A stretch of 64,000 nt of DNA from CAZFER01 sp964517495 (GTDB taxonomy: Bacteria; Hinthialibacterota; Hinthialibacteria; Hinthialibacterales; Hinthialibacteraceae), in NCBI GenBank assembly GCA_964517495.1, contig CAZFER010000007.1:62001-126000 (forward strand), in the 5' to 3' direction. Below the pieces are notes generated by a model, which was not told the DNA's origin, made no database searches, and saw only the letters and a list, made by a program, of their open reading frames with translations. The position numbers and the translations under genes are program-made. Below are positions 15,896 to 25,455 of the stretch, in pieces; the first letter of the stretch is position 1, and every line of letters starts with the position of its first letter.

Positions 15896-18244
15896 TTATC
15901 GGTGTTTGTCTTCATTCTCATCCTGTTTATTATTCATTTCTTTAGTGCCTTTTTTGGCTTTTTGCATGGGATTTTCAGGCTCTTTTTCCTTTTTGATTTG
16001 AAACCGCGATTCGATAATTTCACGCGGGAAAGTGTTATTATAGCGGTCAGTATCGGCGGTTTCAAAGTAGGGATCCAATTCCAAAGACTCGATGGTTTTG
16101 GTGCTTAGGATCAATTTTTTAACCTTCTGGTTATTATGCCGCCATATCTCAGCGGGAGTACGAACCAACTCTGATGACTTATCTTCATAGTGGATTTCAA
16201 GGATAATGGGCATAACCAAGCCACCCATGTTGGAGAATTCAACCACGTAAAAATTATATGGAGTTTGAGTGTAGTCCTTATCATCGTCTTCCAACGAATC
16301 GAGAAATGTCTGATAGTCTTTCAAATCTTCCTCGGTTACTTCGAATTCGTCAAAGTCATTATAAAAATCGAGAAGCTCGGGATACCGCTCCACCCGTTCG
16401 GGCAAAGTCTTGTTCCGCATTTCAGAAATGGATTCAGGCTCTTCGGCTTGTTCTTTTTTACGAGCCAGTTTGGCGACTTCGGGATTTTTGGATTCCATTT
16501 CATAAAGGTAAACCTTGTCAATCGAAATATCGACATGATCGGTGGTGTAAAACCACCCACGAATGAACCAATCCAAATCGATGCCGGAAGCATCTTCCAA
16601 TGTACGGAACAAATCAGCGGGTTCAGGACGTTTGAACATCCAGCGTTGAGCGTATTCACGAAAGGCGTAGTCGAACAATTCTCGCCCCAGGATGGTTTCG
16701 CGCAGAATGTTGAGCGCAGTAGCTGGTTTGGCGTAGGCGTTGTTTCCGAATTGAAGAATGGACTCGGAGTTGGTCATTATAGGCACCTGGTTAGAGGCGG
16801 TCATATAATCCGTGATCTTGCGCGGATCACCACGACGAGAGGGGTAATCATCCTCCCACTCCTGTTCAGATAGATATTGCAGGAAACTGTTGATACCTTC
16901 GTCCATCCAGGTCCACTGGCGTTCATCTGAATTGACGATCATGGGGAAATAATTATGACCGACCTCGTGGATGATGACGGAAATAAGGCCATATTTGGTT
17001 CGTTCAGAGTAAGTGCCGTCTTTTTCCGGACGAGGGCCATTGAAGCAAATCATAGGGTATTCCATGCCATAAACCGGCCCATTGACTGAAATAGCGACGG
17101 GATAGGGGTAATCAAAGGTAAATGAGGAATAGACATCAAGGGTATGCATAATGGAATGAGTGGAATAGCGGCTCCAGAGTGGCTCGCCTTCGTTGGGATA
17201 GAATGACATACACATAACAGTGCGCCCGCCATTTTGATGGCCTTGGGCATCCCAAATAAACTTACGTGACGTGGCAAAAGCATAATCACGTACATTTTCC
17301 GCCTTGAACTTCCAGGTCTTTTTACCCTCGGCTTTTTGGGCCTGGTTGGCTAAAGCCTCATCGGGAGTGATGATAAACACGGGTTTATCTGCGGTTTCCG
17401 CCTTTTTCAACCGTTCACGCTGGGTGCTGGTAAGCACATCGCGTGGATTTTGCAGAATGCCGGTTGCTGCCACGGCATGATCTTCGGGAGCAGTTATGTT
17501 GACTTCATAATCGCCAAATTCCAGGGTAAATTCTCCCCGGCCCAGAAACTGTTTATTTTGCCAGCCAGCATAATCGGTATATGCAACCACGCGAGGATAC
17601 CACTGAGCCATTTCGTAGAGATAGTTATCGTCTTCTTTGAAATATTCACAGCCCGTACGGCCACGCACATATTTGAATTCATTGATCTTATAATTCCAAT
17701 CAATAGCTAACGTGAAGGTTTTCCCAGGCCGCAGGGGAGTTGGAAGTTCGACGCGCATCATGGTTTTTACGATGGTGTAATCTAAATCATTCCCGGCGCC
17801 ATCACGTACAGAGGTGATATGGGCGCTGCCATCAAATTTGTTCTTGGATATCATCATGCGCAAATGGCTGATGGAAACCATATCGAATTCCGGAGCGGTT
17901 TCAGTCAGGCGATTGTCCGAATCGGGTCGGTAGATGTTGGCGTCGAGCTGAATCCAAATATAATTCAAGGTATGAGGTGACCGGTTGTGATACGTAATAG
18001 TTTCCGAGCCATTGAGATGCTGACGTTGATCATCGATTTCCACATCGATGACATAATCAACCTTTTGCTGCCAGTACTCAGGCCCCGGTGCGCCTGAGGC
18101 TGTGCGAAAAGAATTGGGAGTGGGTAATAATTCATCCAACTGACGGAACACATCGGTTTGGCCATATTTTTGATTGGTGGGATAGCCATAAGATGATAGA
18201 CATGTCAAAGAAATAATGAACATTGAAATGATAATACGATACAT
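15896..18244 (-). CDS. Secreted M1-family zinc metallopeptidase
   Basis: 782 residues with a signal peptide (M-Y-R-I-I-I-S-M-F-I-I-S-L-T). An M1-type beta-sandwich domain is followed by the catalytic domain. It has the zinc motif H-E-V-G-H at His426-His430 and, 18 residues on, the third ligand Glu in M-D-E-G (HEXXH-x18-E). The substrate-anchor region reads Y-G-M-E-Y-P instead of the classical G-A-M-E-N, as in many bacterial M1 relatives. The tail is very charged (K-E-K-E-P-E-N... E-D-K-H-R). It would trim peptides in the periplasm or outside. RBS AGAGGT; it starts 29 bases after the O-methyltransferase stop, so it is probably the last gene of the glgP operon. Confidence 0.88.
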   Translation of the reverse strand: MYRIIISMFIISLTCLSSYGYPTNQKYGQTDVFRQLDELLPTPNSFRTASGAPGPEYWQQKVDYVIDVEIDDQRQHLNGSETITYHNRSPHTLNYIWIQLDANIYRPDSDNRLTETAPEFDMVSISHLRMMISKNKFDGSAHITSVRDGAGNDLDYTIVKTMMRVELPTPLRPGKTFTLAIDWNYKINEFKYVRGRTGCEYFKEDDNYLYEMAQWYPRVVAYTDYAGWQNKQFLGRGEFTLEFGDYEVNITAPEDHAVAATGILQNPRDVLTSTQRERLKKAETADKPVFIITPDEALANQAQKAEGKKTWKFKAENVRDYAFATSRKFIWDAQGHQNGGRTVMCMSFYPNEGEPLWSRYSTHSIMHTLDVYSSFTFDYPYPVAISVNGPVYGMEYPMICFNGPRPEKDGTYSERTKYGLISVIIHEVGHNYFPMIVNSDERQWTWMDEGINSFLQYLSEQEWEDDYPSRRGDPRKITDYMTASNQVPIMTNSESILQFGNNAYAKPATALNILRETILGRELFDYAFREYAQRWMFKRPEPADLFRTLEDASGIDLDWFIRGWFYTTDHVDISIDKVYLYEMESKNPEVAKLARKKEQAEEPESISEMRNKTLPERVERYPELLDFYNDFDEFEVTEEDLKDYQTFLDSLEDDDKDYTQTPYNFYVVEFSNMGGLVMPIILEIHYEDKSSELVRTPAEIWRHNNQKVKKLILSTKTIESLELDPYFETADTDRYNNTFPREIIESRFQIKKEKEPENPMQKAKKGTKEMNNKQDENEDKHR

Positions 18245-18273
18245 CTAGGTTACCTCTCATTTTTTTGGATTCA

Positions 18274-19269
18274 TCACTTTCGGCCAATGATCATTCGAGA
18301 TTGGACAGATACACTCATTTCAGATTCAAATTCCACTCCAGCATCATTAAACCACTTACGAATATCATCGAGGGTATAACAATCACCTTCCTCCGTGTTA
18401 ACCAACATATTTACAGCAAACATGGCAGACCAAGTAGGCTTGGTTCGACTCTCGTCTAAAATAAAGTCCTTTATACCAATTCGACCACCAGGTTGCAATG
18501 CATCAGCACATTTTTTTACAACTCGGGCATTATCCTCAAACGAAAATATGTGAATAAAGTTGGAAAGCAATATAAAATCATATTGCTCGGGGAAAGGATC
18601 AATCAATGCATTTCCAGGAATTGGTATAACACGATCGCTCATACCCGCTCGATCAATATTCTCCCGAGCGATCTCCAAGGTTTTTTCATCGTCGAAAATA
18701 AATGACTTCAGCTGGGGATTTCGTTTTGCAAATTCAATGGAATACAATCCCGGGCCTCCACCAACATCCAACACTTTATGGACAGTTGATAAATCCAAAA
18801 GTTCTGCTGTCTCGGCTGCGCTTATGCGCCCCACATCCGCCATCGCTTTAGCAAATTTGTGTTCGTTTCCCTTTAAACGCGGATCAATTTTTTCATCATC
18901 CGCCGGCTGCCCTTTCAGAGCGGAATCATATAACTGTCCCCACGTTTCATACAATTTGGCATTGTGCAATAAAATGGCATTTTTCGATTGTGGTGAACTG
19001 GAAAGCAGATAACGTAAGGCCAGTTCAGAGTTCGAATATTCATCATTTTTCTTCATCAGCAAATCCATCGCTGATAAAGCATCACAAAGAATGCGAATCC
19101 CACGAAGATCAGCATTGAGTTGCTGTGCCAAGCGGTCCGCGGTCCATTGATCTTTGCCAATCAAATCAAAAAGGCCAATTCGATTGGCCGTTAATAATAT
19201 TTGCGATTGTTGAAATCCTCTTGCTATTTCATCGATGGGATCACGGGCTGGTTGTTTCGAGTCATTCAT
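18274..19269 (-). CDS. SAM-dependent O-methyltransferase of the plant-COMT-like/acetylserotonin type
   Basis: 331 residues. The N-terminal 100 residues form a winged-helix dimerisation domain (R-I-G-L-F-D-L-I... L-R-G-I-R-I-L-C-D-A-L). The SAM site is V-L-D-V-G-G-G-P-G-L-Y-S, followed by the acidic strand F-I-F-D-D-E. Downstream come I-L-L-S-N-F-I-H-I-F and the L-Q-P-G-G-R-I-G-I-K-D block. The family methylates hydroxyls on small molecules; the substrate is not readable here. It starts 12 bases after the pyruvate kinase stop with RBS AAGGAG, so it is co-transcribed with glgP and pyk. Confidence 0.85.
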   Translation of the reverse strand: MNDSKQPARDPIDEIARGFQQSQILLTANRIGLFDLIGKDQWTADRLAQQLNADLRGIRILCDALSAMDLLMKKNDEYSNSELALRYLLSSSPQSKNAILLHNAKLYETWGQLYDSALKGQPADDEKIDPRLKGNEHKFAKAMADVGRISAAETAELLDLSTVHKVLDVGGGPGLYSIEFAKRNPQLKSFIFDDEKTLEIARENIDRAGMSDRVIPIPGNALIDPFPEQYDFILLSNFIHIFSFEDNARVVKKCADALQPGGRIGIKDFILDESRTKPTWSAMFAVNMLVNTEEGDCYTLDDIRKWFNDAGVEFESEMSVSVQSRMIIGRK

Positions 19270-19281
19270 TTCAGCTCCTTA

Positions 19282-20691
19282 TTACGAGGTATAAAGCGAT
19301 TCATAAGTACGGCAGTAATCGATTAAATCACGTACAGGGACAATTTGCAACGTATTGGTGCGATGATCCTTTGGTTGGTATTCTCCAGAAGCGAATAAAA
19401 CCAGATCATCCAATCGAAGATACCCCTTTTCATAAAGATACATCCCAGCTGTAACCGTTCGAATCGAACCGCTTAAATCAGGAAACATCACAGGGATTAC
19501 ACCATAATACAAGTGAAGCTTTCGGAAAGTCGACTTTTCCGAAGTCAGGGCGATTATTTTGGGTTGAAGCCGCAAACGGGAAATCAACCGTGCTGTATAA
19601 CCACGCCGTGTAACCGAAACGATCATGTTAACATCAGCGGCTTTGCATAGGCTTTTTATGGAATCACATATCGCACGTTCGGTCCCTGCTCCAACCTCCG
19701 GCTTTTCTTGGATATCAATAAACTTCTCAGCAAAAGTCGCAATGCGATTCATCATCTGAACGGCACGCAATGGATATTTACCGGTAGCCGTCTCTCCAGA
19801 AAGCATAACCGCCCCGGAACCGTCAAGTATGGCATTGGCGACATCGGATATTTCAGCACGGGTGGGACGGGGATTCTGGATCATCGACTGCAGCATCTGA
19901 GTTGCCGTAATCACCAATTTTCCAGCATAATTGCATTTCTGGATTAAATTCTTTTGAATAATCGGAATTTCTTCCGGTTCAAGTTCAACCCCTAAATCCC
20001 CCCGGGCCACCATCACCCCATCCGCATACTCGATAATTTCATCGATATTATCGACTCCCTGCTGGTTTTCTACTTTAGCGATGATTTGAATATCGCTTCC
20101 CTCCAAGTATTGCCGGCAGGCGAGGATATCATCTTTCCCCCGGGTAAAAGACAAAGCAACATAATCAATATCATTCTCACACGCAAAAACCAAACTTTTA
20201 CGATCCTTTTCAGTCAAAGGCTCCAACGGCAATATCTTCTTGGGAAAATTAACGGCGCGACCACTGGTAATCACACCTTCATTAAGAAAACGGAGTTGAA
20301 TCTGTCCTTTGCCTTTGGCATGAATCACCGCTTCAAAAGCACCATCATCAACGAGTGCTCGATCATCGATTTGAAGTTGATCATAAACATCCGCATCAAA
20401 GTAATATGTATTTTGATCTGTAAAACCAACGGTAAGTTTGGAATCAGCATGAACCTTGATCGTGCTCTTTCCCCGCAGGCGTATTTTGGGACCCTGGGTA
20501 TCCATTACAATGGGAATATCGGCCACCTGCCGAATATGATCAATCAAGCGTCGATATTGTTCAAAATCACCATGGCTGGTATTAATACGGGCAGCATTCA
20601 TCCCGCTGTCAAACAGGTTGCGCAACATCTCAACGGATTGGCAGGCGGGACCAATGGTAGCCAGGATTTTTGTTTTTTTAGTCGTCGGCAT
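19282..20691 (-). CDS. pyk: Pyruvate kinase
   Basis: 469 residues, the normal length for bacterial pyruvate kinases without an extra domain. Visible signatures are the opening K-T-K-I-L-A-T-I-G-P-A, the M-N-A-A-R-I-N-T-S-H-G motif, D-T-Q-G-P-K-I-R, the catalytic lysine strand I-I-A-K-V-E-N, the metal site M-V-A-R-G-D-L-G-V-E and T-A-T-Q-M-L-Q-S-M. It converts phosphoenolpyruvate and ADP to pyruvate and ATP. RBS GAGGAA. It lies 26 bases downstream of glgP, linking glycogen breakdown to the last step of glycolysis. Confidence 0.97.
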   Translation of the reverse strand: MPTTKKTKILATIGPACQSVEMLRNLFDSGMNAARINTSHGDFEQYRRLIDHIRQVADIPIVMDTQGPKIRLRGKSTIKVHADSKLTVGFTDQNTYYFDADVYDQLQIDDRALVDDGAFEAVIHAKGKGQIQLRFLNEGVITSGRAVNFPKKILPLEPLTEKDRKSLVFACENDIDYVALSFTRGKDDILACRQYLEGSDIQIIAKVENQQGVDNIDEIIEYADGVMVARGDLGVELEPEEIPIIQKNLIQKCNYAGKLVITATQMLQSMIQNPRPTRAEISDVANAILDGSGAVMLSGETATGKYPLRAVQMMNRIATFAEKFIDIQEKPEVGAGTERAICDSIKSLCKAADVNMIVSVTRRGYTARLISRLRLQPKIIALTSEKSTFRKLHLYYGVIPVMFPDLSGSIRTVTAGMYLYEKGYLRLDDLVLFASGEYQPKDHRTNTLQIVPVRDLIDYCRTYESLYTS

Positions 20692-20717
20692 GGATGTGTT
20701 TCCTCAAACAAGTGCCA

Positions 20718-23273
20718 TCAGGCCCAACGCATAAACTCACAGGCAAACGATCGAATCATTTCAGGATGATCAGGCCGAATCCGAACGGCAAAACCATGAC
20801 GGCCACTTTCCTGGCAAGGAATATTAATTTGGAATTTGTGGAGGCCTCCGCTCTCTTCTCCACTATGGTTGGTTTTAAATATTCGGCCATTTTGAATCTC
20901 ACCCTGGTTGTCCAAATTACCGCACAATACTTCAACCGCCACATCTTCGGCGCGTAAATTCCCAAGGCGGGCTTTTACGGTTACGACAAGATCCTCACCA
21001 ACGTTGACTTCAGAACCAAGTGCAGGATTTTCAACACTCGTGATGGTTACCCCTTCCCATGACCGGCAAACATTTTGTACCCAGGCGGCCATCTCTTTGC
21101 CACGGACGAAATTTTCCGCTTTCATCGCGGTTCCCGCATTATGAGCAGACATGTAAAATCGGCTGGTATACTCTTCCAGCATGCGGTGGGTATTGAAAAA
21201 GCGGCCCAAGGTTTTCATGGAACGCTTCATTTTAGCAATCCATTCCCGAGGCAAGCCGGTTGCATTTCGTTGGTAGAATAGTGGAATGACATCGTTTTCC
21301 AGGCAATCATAAAGCGCCTGGCTTTCCACTTGATCTTGCAATGACTGATCTTCAAATGATTCTCGATGGCCAATTGCCCATCCACAATCTGGGCTATACG
21401 CTTCATCCCACCATCCGTCCAGTATACTCACATTAAGTCCACCGCTGGCCACTACTTTCATCCCGCTTGTCCCTGAAGCTTCCAAAGGACGGCGTGGCGT
21501 ATTGAGCCACACATCAACACCCTGGACAAGATATCGAGCCACATTGATATCGTAGTCTTCAAGGAACACGATATGGGACCGAAACGGTTCTTCACGAATT
21601 ACATGAATAATCGATCGAATAATATCCTTGGCTGGATTATCCTGGGGATGCGCTTTCCCTGCAAAGATAAATTGAATGGGACGGTCATGATCCAGCAACA
21701 ATTTTCTTAACCGGTCCAAATCATAGAAAAGAAGATTAGCACGTTTGTATGTCGCAAAGCGGCGGGCAAAACCAATCGTTAGCGCATGGGGACTCAGTAC
21801 CTCATCAGCCGTCTGAATTTCATTATGTTGAGCCCCCCGACGTTCCATTTGTGTTTTAAGGCGATTTCGGGCAAAAAACACCAGGCGCTCCCGGCGACGT
21901 TGATGCGTTCTCCAAAGTTCCAGATCGGGAATTCGATCTATCCGATCCCAGATTTTATATTCCCATGGCCGCTCCACAAATCGCGGTCCTAAATAAGATT
22001 CGAACAAATCCATAAAATCATGGCTTAGCCAAGAATGTGTGTGAATACCATTGGTGACATGAGATATTGGAATTTCATCGATGGGAACATGCGGCCAAAT
22101 GCATTTCCACATCTTCCGGGATACTTCCCCATGAAGACGGCTGACCCCATTGGAAAAAGCCGAAAGCCGCAATGCCAAAATAGTCATAACGAATGGATCA
22201 TTGGGCGAGGCATCTTTCTCCTGTCCCAAACGGATGAATTCCTCCCATTTAATCTGTAGGCGGTTTACCCATTTACCCAAATAACGCTGAAGTAATTCTG
22301 GATGAAATTTTTCATTTCCCGCGGGTACTGGCGTATGAGTCGTAAACACAGAGGATGACCACACAATTTCACGGGCTTCAGCAAAAGAAAGTCCGTTGTT
22401 CTCCATCAAATCACGAATTCGATCTAGTAGTTGAAATGCAGAATGTCCCTCATTGATATGGTAAACGGTGGGATGAATATTGAGTGCTTTTAGGGCACGA
22501 TACCCTCCAATACCAAGCAGCAATTCCTGCCGAATTCGCATATCCCGGTCACCACCATAAAGCTGAGTGGTAATTTCACGAGCCCAGGGAGTATTGGCGG
22601 AAAAATTGGTGTCAAGTAGATATAAATTCACCTGCCCTACCTGTACCCGCCAGATTTGGGCATAAACATTCTTATCCCCCATCTCTACTAATATAACCAC
22701 AGGCTCATTTTTATCATTGGTCACCAAAGACACCGGCATATTATACCAATCATTCTCTGGATACGATTCCATTTGCCAGCCATCCGTATTCAATCGCTGC
22801 CGAAAATAACCCTGCCGGTAAAGCAATCCCACACCCACCAAGGGGATACCCATATCACTCGCGGATTTTAAATGGTCACCGGAAAGAACACCTAATCCTC
22901 CCGAATAAACCGGCAATCCCTCATCCAATCCATATTCGCATGAAAAATAGGCCACCATAAAGTTCTCTTGCTCCATGTATGTCTTGTCAAACCATTTACT
23001 GGTCGCCATATAATTATTCAAACTTTGATACACTCGATTGACATTGGCGACAAAACCATCATCATGGGCCAGTTCCATCATTCGCGCTTGAGGCACACGC
23101 CCCAACATCGCAACGGGATTTTGATAAACATCTTCCCACAAATCGGCATCGATCATAATAAAAAGCCGCACCGCTTCCCAATTCCACGAAAACCAAAGAT
23201 TCATTGCAATTTCCTGTAGCGGTTTGAGTTGTTCGGGGAGAACCGGAGCAACGTAAAAAGGTTCTATTCTCAT
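20718..23273 (-). CDS. glgP: Alpha-glucan phosphorylase with N-terminal DUF3417 domain
   Basis: 851 residues. The first 120 residues match the DUF3417 extension of the short-type GlgP family (L-Q-E-I-A-M-N-L-W-F-S-W-N). The catalytic core has G-L-G-V-L-S-G-D-H-L-K-S-A-S-D, N-E-G-H-S-A-F and, near residue 600, the pyridoxal-phosphate lysine in G-T-S-G-M-K. It releases glucose 1-phosphate from glycogen or maltodextrin in the cytosol. A roughly 120-residue C-terminal beta domain (V-E-N-P-A-L-G-S-E-V-N-V-G-E-D) is typical of this subgroup. It is the first gene of a four-gene minus-strand operon, with RBS AGAGGA. Confidence 0.95.
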   Translation of the reverse strand: MRIEPFYVAPVLPEQLKPLQEIAMNLWFSWNWEAVRLFIMIDADLWEDVYQNPVAMLGRVPQARMMELAHDDGFVANVNRVYQSLNNYMATSKWFDKTYMEQENFMVAYFSCEYGLDEGLPVYSGGLGVLSGDHLKSASDMGIPLVGVGLLYRQGYFRQRLNTDGWQMESYPENDWYNMPVSLVTNDKNEPVVILVEMGDKNVYAQIWRVQVGQVNLYLLDTNFSANTPWAREITTQLYGGDRDMRIRQELLLGIGGYRALKALNIHPTVYHINEGHSAFQLLDRIRDLMENNGLSFAEAREIVWSSSVFTTHTPVPAGNEKFHPELLQRYLGKWVNRLQIKWEEFIRLGQEKDASPNDPFVMTILALRLSAFSNGVSRLHGEVSRKMWKCIWPHVPIDEIPISHVTNGIHTHSWLSHDFMDLFESYLGPRFVERPWEYKIWDRIDRIPDLELWRTHQRRRERLVFFARNRLKTQMERRGAQHNEIQTADEVLSPHALTIGFARRFATYKRANLLFYDLDRLRKLLLDHDRPIQFIFAGKAHPQDNPAKDIIRSIIHVIREEPFRSHIVFLEDYDINVARYLVQGVDVWLNTPRRPLEASGTSGMKVVASGGLNVSILDGWWDEAYSPDCGWAIGHRESFEDQSLQDQVESQALYDCLENDVIPLFYQRNATGLPREWIAKMKRSMKTLGRFFNTHRMLEEYTSRFYMSAHNAGTAMKAENFVRGKEMAAWVQNVCRSWEGVTITSVENPALGSEVNVGEDLVVTVKARLGNLRAEDVAVEVLCGNLDNQGEIQNGRIFKTNHSGEESGGLHKFQINIPCQESGRHGFAVRIRPDHPEMIRSFACEFMRWA

Positions 23274-23549
23274 TTTTGTAATCCTCTTTTGATAAATTGT
23301 TGTGATTGCAAAACATTATTCCCAATTGAAAGAAAACATGCCTTATCTTTTCTTCCTGTTCCATTATTGGCAAACATACATCCATGGTTAACGATATGTC
23401 AATTAGCAATATATAGGCCAAACGATAGATCAACCTTCTCTTGATCCATAACCATGAACTCAATAAAAATCATTATATACCGAGAAGGGTATGATTCGAG
23501 TGAAAGAAACGATTTTAATTCCCCCCCAAAAAATATCAAAAAATTCGTT

Positions 23550-23685
23550 ACAATAAACCGCCTTTTCCGTTATTAATAAAGAACTCACTCAGAAAATTCC
23601 TTTCAACGAGTGAACCTCGATCAACATCCCTATACTCCAATCCCTGGTGGATGAACCCCGCTTTTCCCACCAGGGTATTTCTTTT
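23550..23685 (+). ncRNA. Candidate small RNA ending in an intrinsic terminator
   Basis: In the 23274-24069 spacer a clear plus-strand terminator is present: CCCTGGTGG at 23642-23650 pairs with CCACCAGGG at 23667-23675, followed by TATTTCTTTTT. No plus-strand gene lies upstream for over 7 kb, so something else must be transcribed into it. TACAAT at 23549-23554 could be a -10 box, though no good -35 is seen. A second stem (CACTC/GAGTG, 23586-23612) lies between. The RNA's 5' end is a guess. The rest of the spacer is AT-rich with no gene. Confidence 0.35.
23642..23685 (+). terminator. Orphan intrinsic terminator
   Basis: A perfect 9-bp GC-rich stem with a 16-base loop and a T-rich tail. The opposite strand lacks a T-run after the stem, so it works only for plus-strand transcription. 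Confidence 0.75.
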
Positions 23686-24069
23686 TAAGCCAATTTTCAC
23701 TTGAATTTAGTTGATTTTTGATGATTTTTAGACCTTTTATCTAAAAAAGATGCAATCAATCGTAAATAAATGTGGATTTAGCATTGATCGGAAAATAAAA
23801 CTCATTATAATTTACTTCGCGATAAACAGCCTGTTTGTTTTAACTTGGTGTTCTCAACTTTAGTTTCAACATAAACCCATTCGATGCAAATTGTTTACTT
23901 TGGGTTGTAACCTTGCAGGCCTTATCGTTTTTTGGATCGGTTTCAGCGCAAACTGTTGAATAAATCTCATCCAATGTTTGAAACCACATTCCATTGTTGA
24001 TTCATATCAAGCTTCCAGCCAGGCGTTGAGGGAATATAACGCTTCACCATCCGTTAAGGAGGCTGGGAA

Positions 24070-24486
24070 ATGAATTTGAATTTCGAATTTTTTACCCCCA
24101 ACTCAGAGCATGGTTACCTTGCATTTTATCTGCTCATTGGATTATTTATTTTATCCCTCATCTTAGTCTATCTGACCTATAAATACCGAAAGTACAAGCG
24201 TTTTCAAGAATTTGTGGACGAAATGAAACAGTTAGATCTGGATGAAGAGCAAGAAAACACCCTCGCTGGTATGGTAAAACGCTATTCAATGGATGAACCG
24301 GTCAAAATCCTGATGTCAGCCCGCCTTTTTGATGAGATGGCCGCCCGGGAAATTGAACTGGTACTGGGAAGTGCCGCCTCCGCCAATGCAAAGAAACAAT
24401 TCATCAACATGGTTTATGAAATCCGCAAAAAAACCTACGCCCCCGACGTCTGGATGTCCCATACACCAATCGGACAAGCTATGTAA
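24070..24486 (+). CDS. Single-pass membrane protein with helical cytosolic domain, paralogue of 48921-49439
   Basis: 138 residues, very strong RBS (AAGGAGG, 24056-24062). A membrane helix at residues 17-36 is followed by Y-K-Y-R-K-Y-K-R-F and a helical domain. That domain carries M-V-K-R-Y-S-M-D-E-P-V-K-I, S-A-R-L-F-D-E-M-A, and F-I-N-M-V-Y-E-I-R-K-K-T-Y. These blocks are nearly the same in the paralogue. The layout (helix, basic stretch, small helical domain) resembles the membrane-proximal half of some PilZ-containing proteins, but no PilZ domain is present. Function unknown. It lies between a candidate small RNA and a HEPN/MNT pair. Confidence 0.75.
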   Translation: MNLNFEFFTPNSEHGYLAFYLLIGLFILSLILVYLTYKYRKYKRFQEFVDEMKQLDLDEEQENTLAGMVKRYSMDEPVKILMSARLFDEMAAREIELVLGSAASANAKKQFINMVYEIRKKTYAPDVWMSHTPIGQAM

Positions 24487-24539
24487 AAAATCGATTGGTT
24501 CAGTATAGAAAACAATGCTTTTGCAAGGTTGTTCATTTT

Positions 24540-24857
24540 TTATTCAATTATTTTATTAAATAAAACCTTTCCATATCGATCTATGTGCTCTTTTAATTCA
24601 TTGTGATTTATTTGATCATAAATCTCAATATCAAAAAGATAAGGAAGTGGAAGTTGATCCAATTCGTGTGCAATCATATTGCGTTGATGATAATCGATGT
24701 CACCATATAAAACTAAATCAATATCTGAATTAAACCGTGAAGATCCAATAGCTCTTGATCCATAAATTTTTGCTTTGTCAACTTCGTTATGGTTTCGCAA
24801 AACGTTACAAATTTGTTTTAAAGTCTTTTGTGTCAATCCAAAATTTTGTGCTCTCAT
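24540..24857 (-). CDS. MNT-type minimal nucleotidyltransferase (antitoxin of a HEPN/MNT pair)
   Basis: 105 residues. It has the nucleotidyltransferase signature G-S-R-A-I-G at 33-38, then S-D-I-D-L with Asp45 and Asp47, and a third acidic strand F-D-I-E-I-Y with Asp76. Family members next to a HEPN protein neutralise it, in studied cases by adding AMP to its active-site tyrosine. The start ATG overlaps the stop of the HEPN gene by four bases (ATGA), so the two are translationally coupled. All three acidic residues are present, so the enzyme looks intact. Confidence 0.85.
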   Translation of the reverse strand: MRAQNFGLTQKTLKQICNVLRNHNEVDKAKIYGSRAIGSSRFNSDIDLVLYGDIDYHQRNMIAHELDQLPLPYLFDIEIYDQINHNELKEHIDRYGKVLFNKIIE

Positions 24858-25258
24858 AATTTATCATCAAAAAAATGCACTAATTTATTTAATTCTTTAC
24901 TATAAGTCTTGCTTATCATTCTTACTGCTTGTTCAAATTTTTCTTGATCATAAGTATGAGACATAAGGTTTCGATGCTCTAACATGTCGATCCATGTTTG
25001 CCCTTCCATAATTATGGAAGATGCAAAAGCTTTTTTCAACACATGGCGCGGGGTAATCTGATCTAACTGAATGCCATCATAAACCAAATAATCCTTTAAT
25101 GTTTTCCATGCCAATTCAAAGGTATATTCAAAACGCTGAACAATCCCCTCTTTTTCTAAATCAGAATAACCTTCAACATCCCCTTCAAGCGCTTCATTCA
25201 GTTTCTGCAAGACACGTTTGAAATTTTGCAACCGCTGCTGCCAACGTAACTTATTCAT
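24854..25258 (-). CDS. HEPN-domain protein (HI0074/HepT-like toxin)
   Basis: 134 residues, all-helical. The N-terminal half matches the HI0074 nucleotidyltransferase-substrate-binding family (R-F-E-Y-T-F-E-L-A-W-K-T-L-K-D-Y-L). The HEPN active-site motif R-x4-H-x-Y is seen as R96-N-L-M-S-H101-T-Y103. Proteins with this motif act as RNases and are controlled by the cognate MNT enzyme. It is the first gene of the two-gene unit. The neighbouring accessory genes and a second toxin-antitoxin remnant at 30 kb fit a mobile-gene neighbourhood. Confidence 0.85.
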   Translation of the reverse strand: MNKLRWQQRLQNFKRVLQKLNEALEGDVEGYSDLEKEGIVQRFEYTFELAWKTLKDYLVYDGIQLDQITPRHVLKKAFASSIIMEGQTWIDMLEHRNLMSHTYDQEKFEQAVRMISKTYSKELNKLVHFFDDKL

Positions 25259-25382
25259 TTGAATAACCTTTAGCTATTCAGAATCGTTTCCTATAGAATT
25301 AATTTATATTGATTTGGTTCAATATCAATAGGAGATAGAAATGTAACCTCAAATAAACAGAATAAAAAAATATACTTTTAAG

Positions 25383-25411
25383 TTGATATCTCGCTCTATT
25401 TTAATTACATT
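25383..25411 (+). promoter_or_regulatory. Probable sigma-70 promoter of the WD40-like operon
   Basis: TTGATA at 25383-25388 and TACATT at 25406-25411 are 17 bases apart, 45 bases before the ATG at 25456. The RBS AAAGGGGC follows. Confidence 0.45.
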
Positions 25412-25455
25412 CGTAAAGTGAAGAGATAGACCAAAAGGACAAAGGGGCAATTAGC

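Noticed and set aside
24540..25258. HEPN/MNT pair as a new defence system
   Set aside because: Both proteins match a known toxin-antitoxin class with intact motifs; nothing new in architecture.
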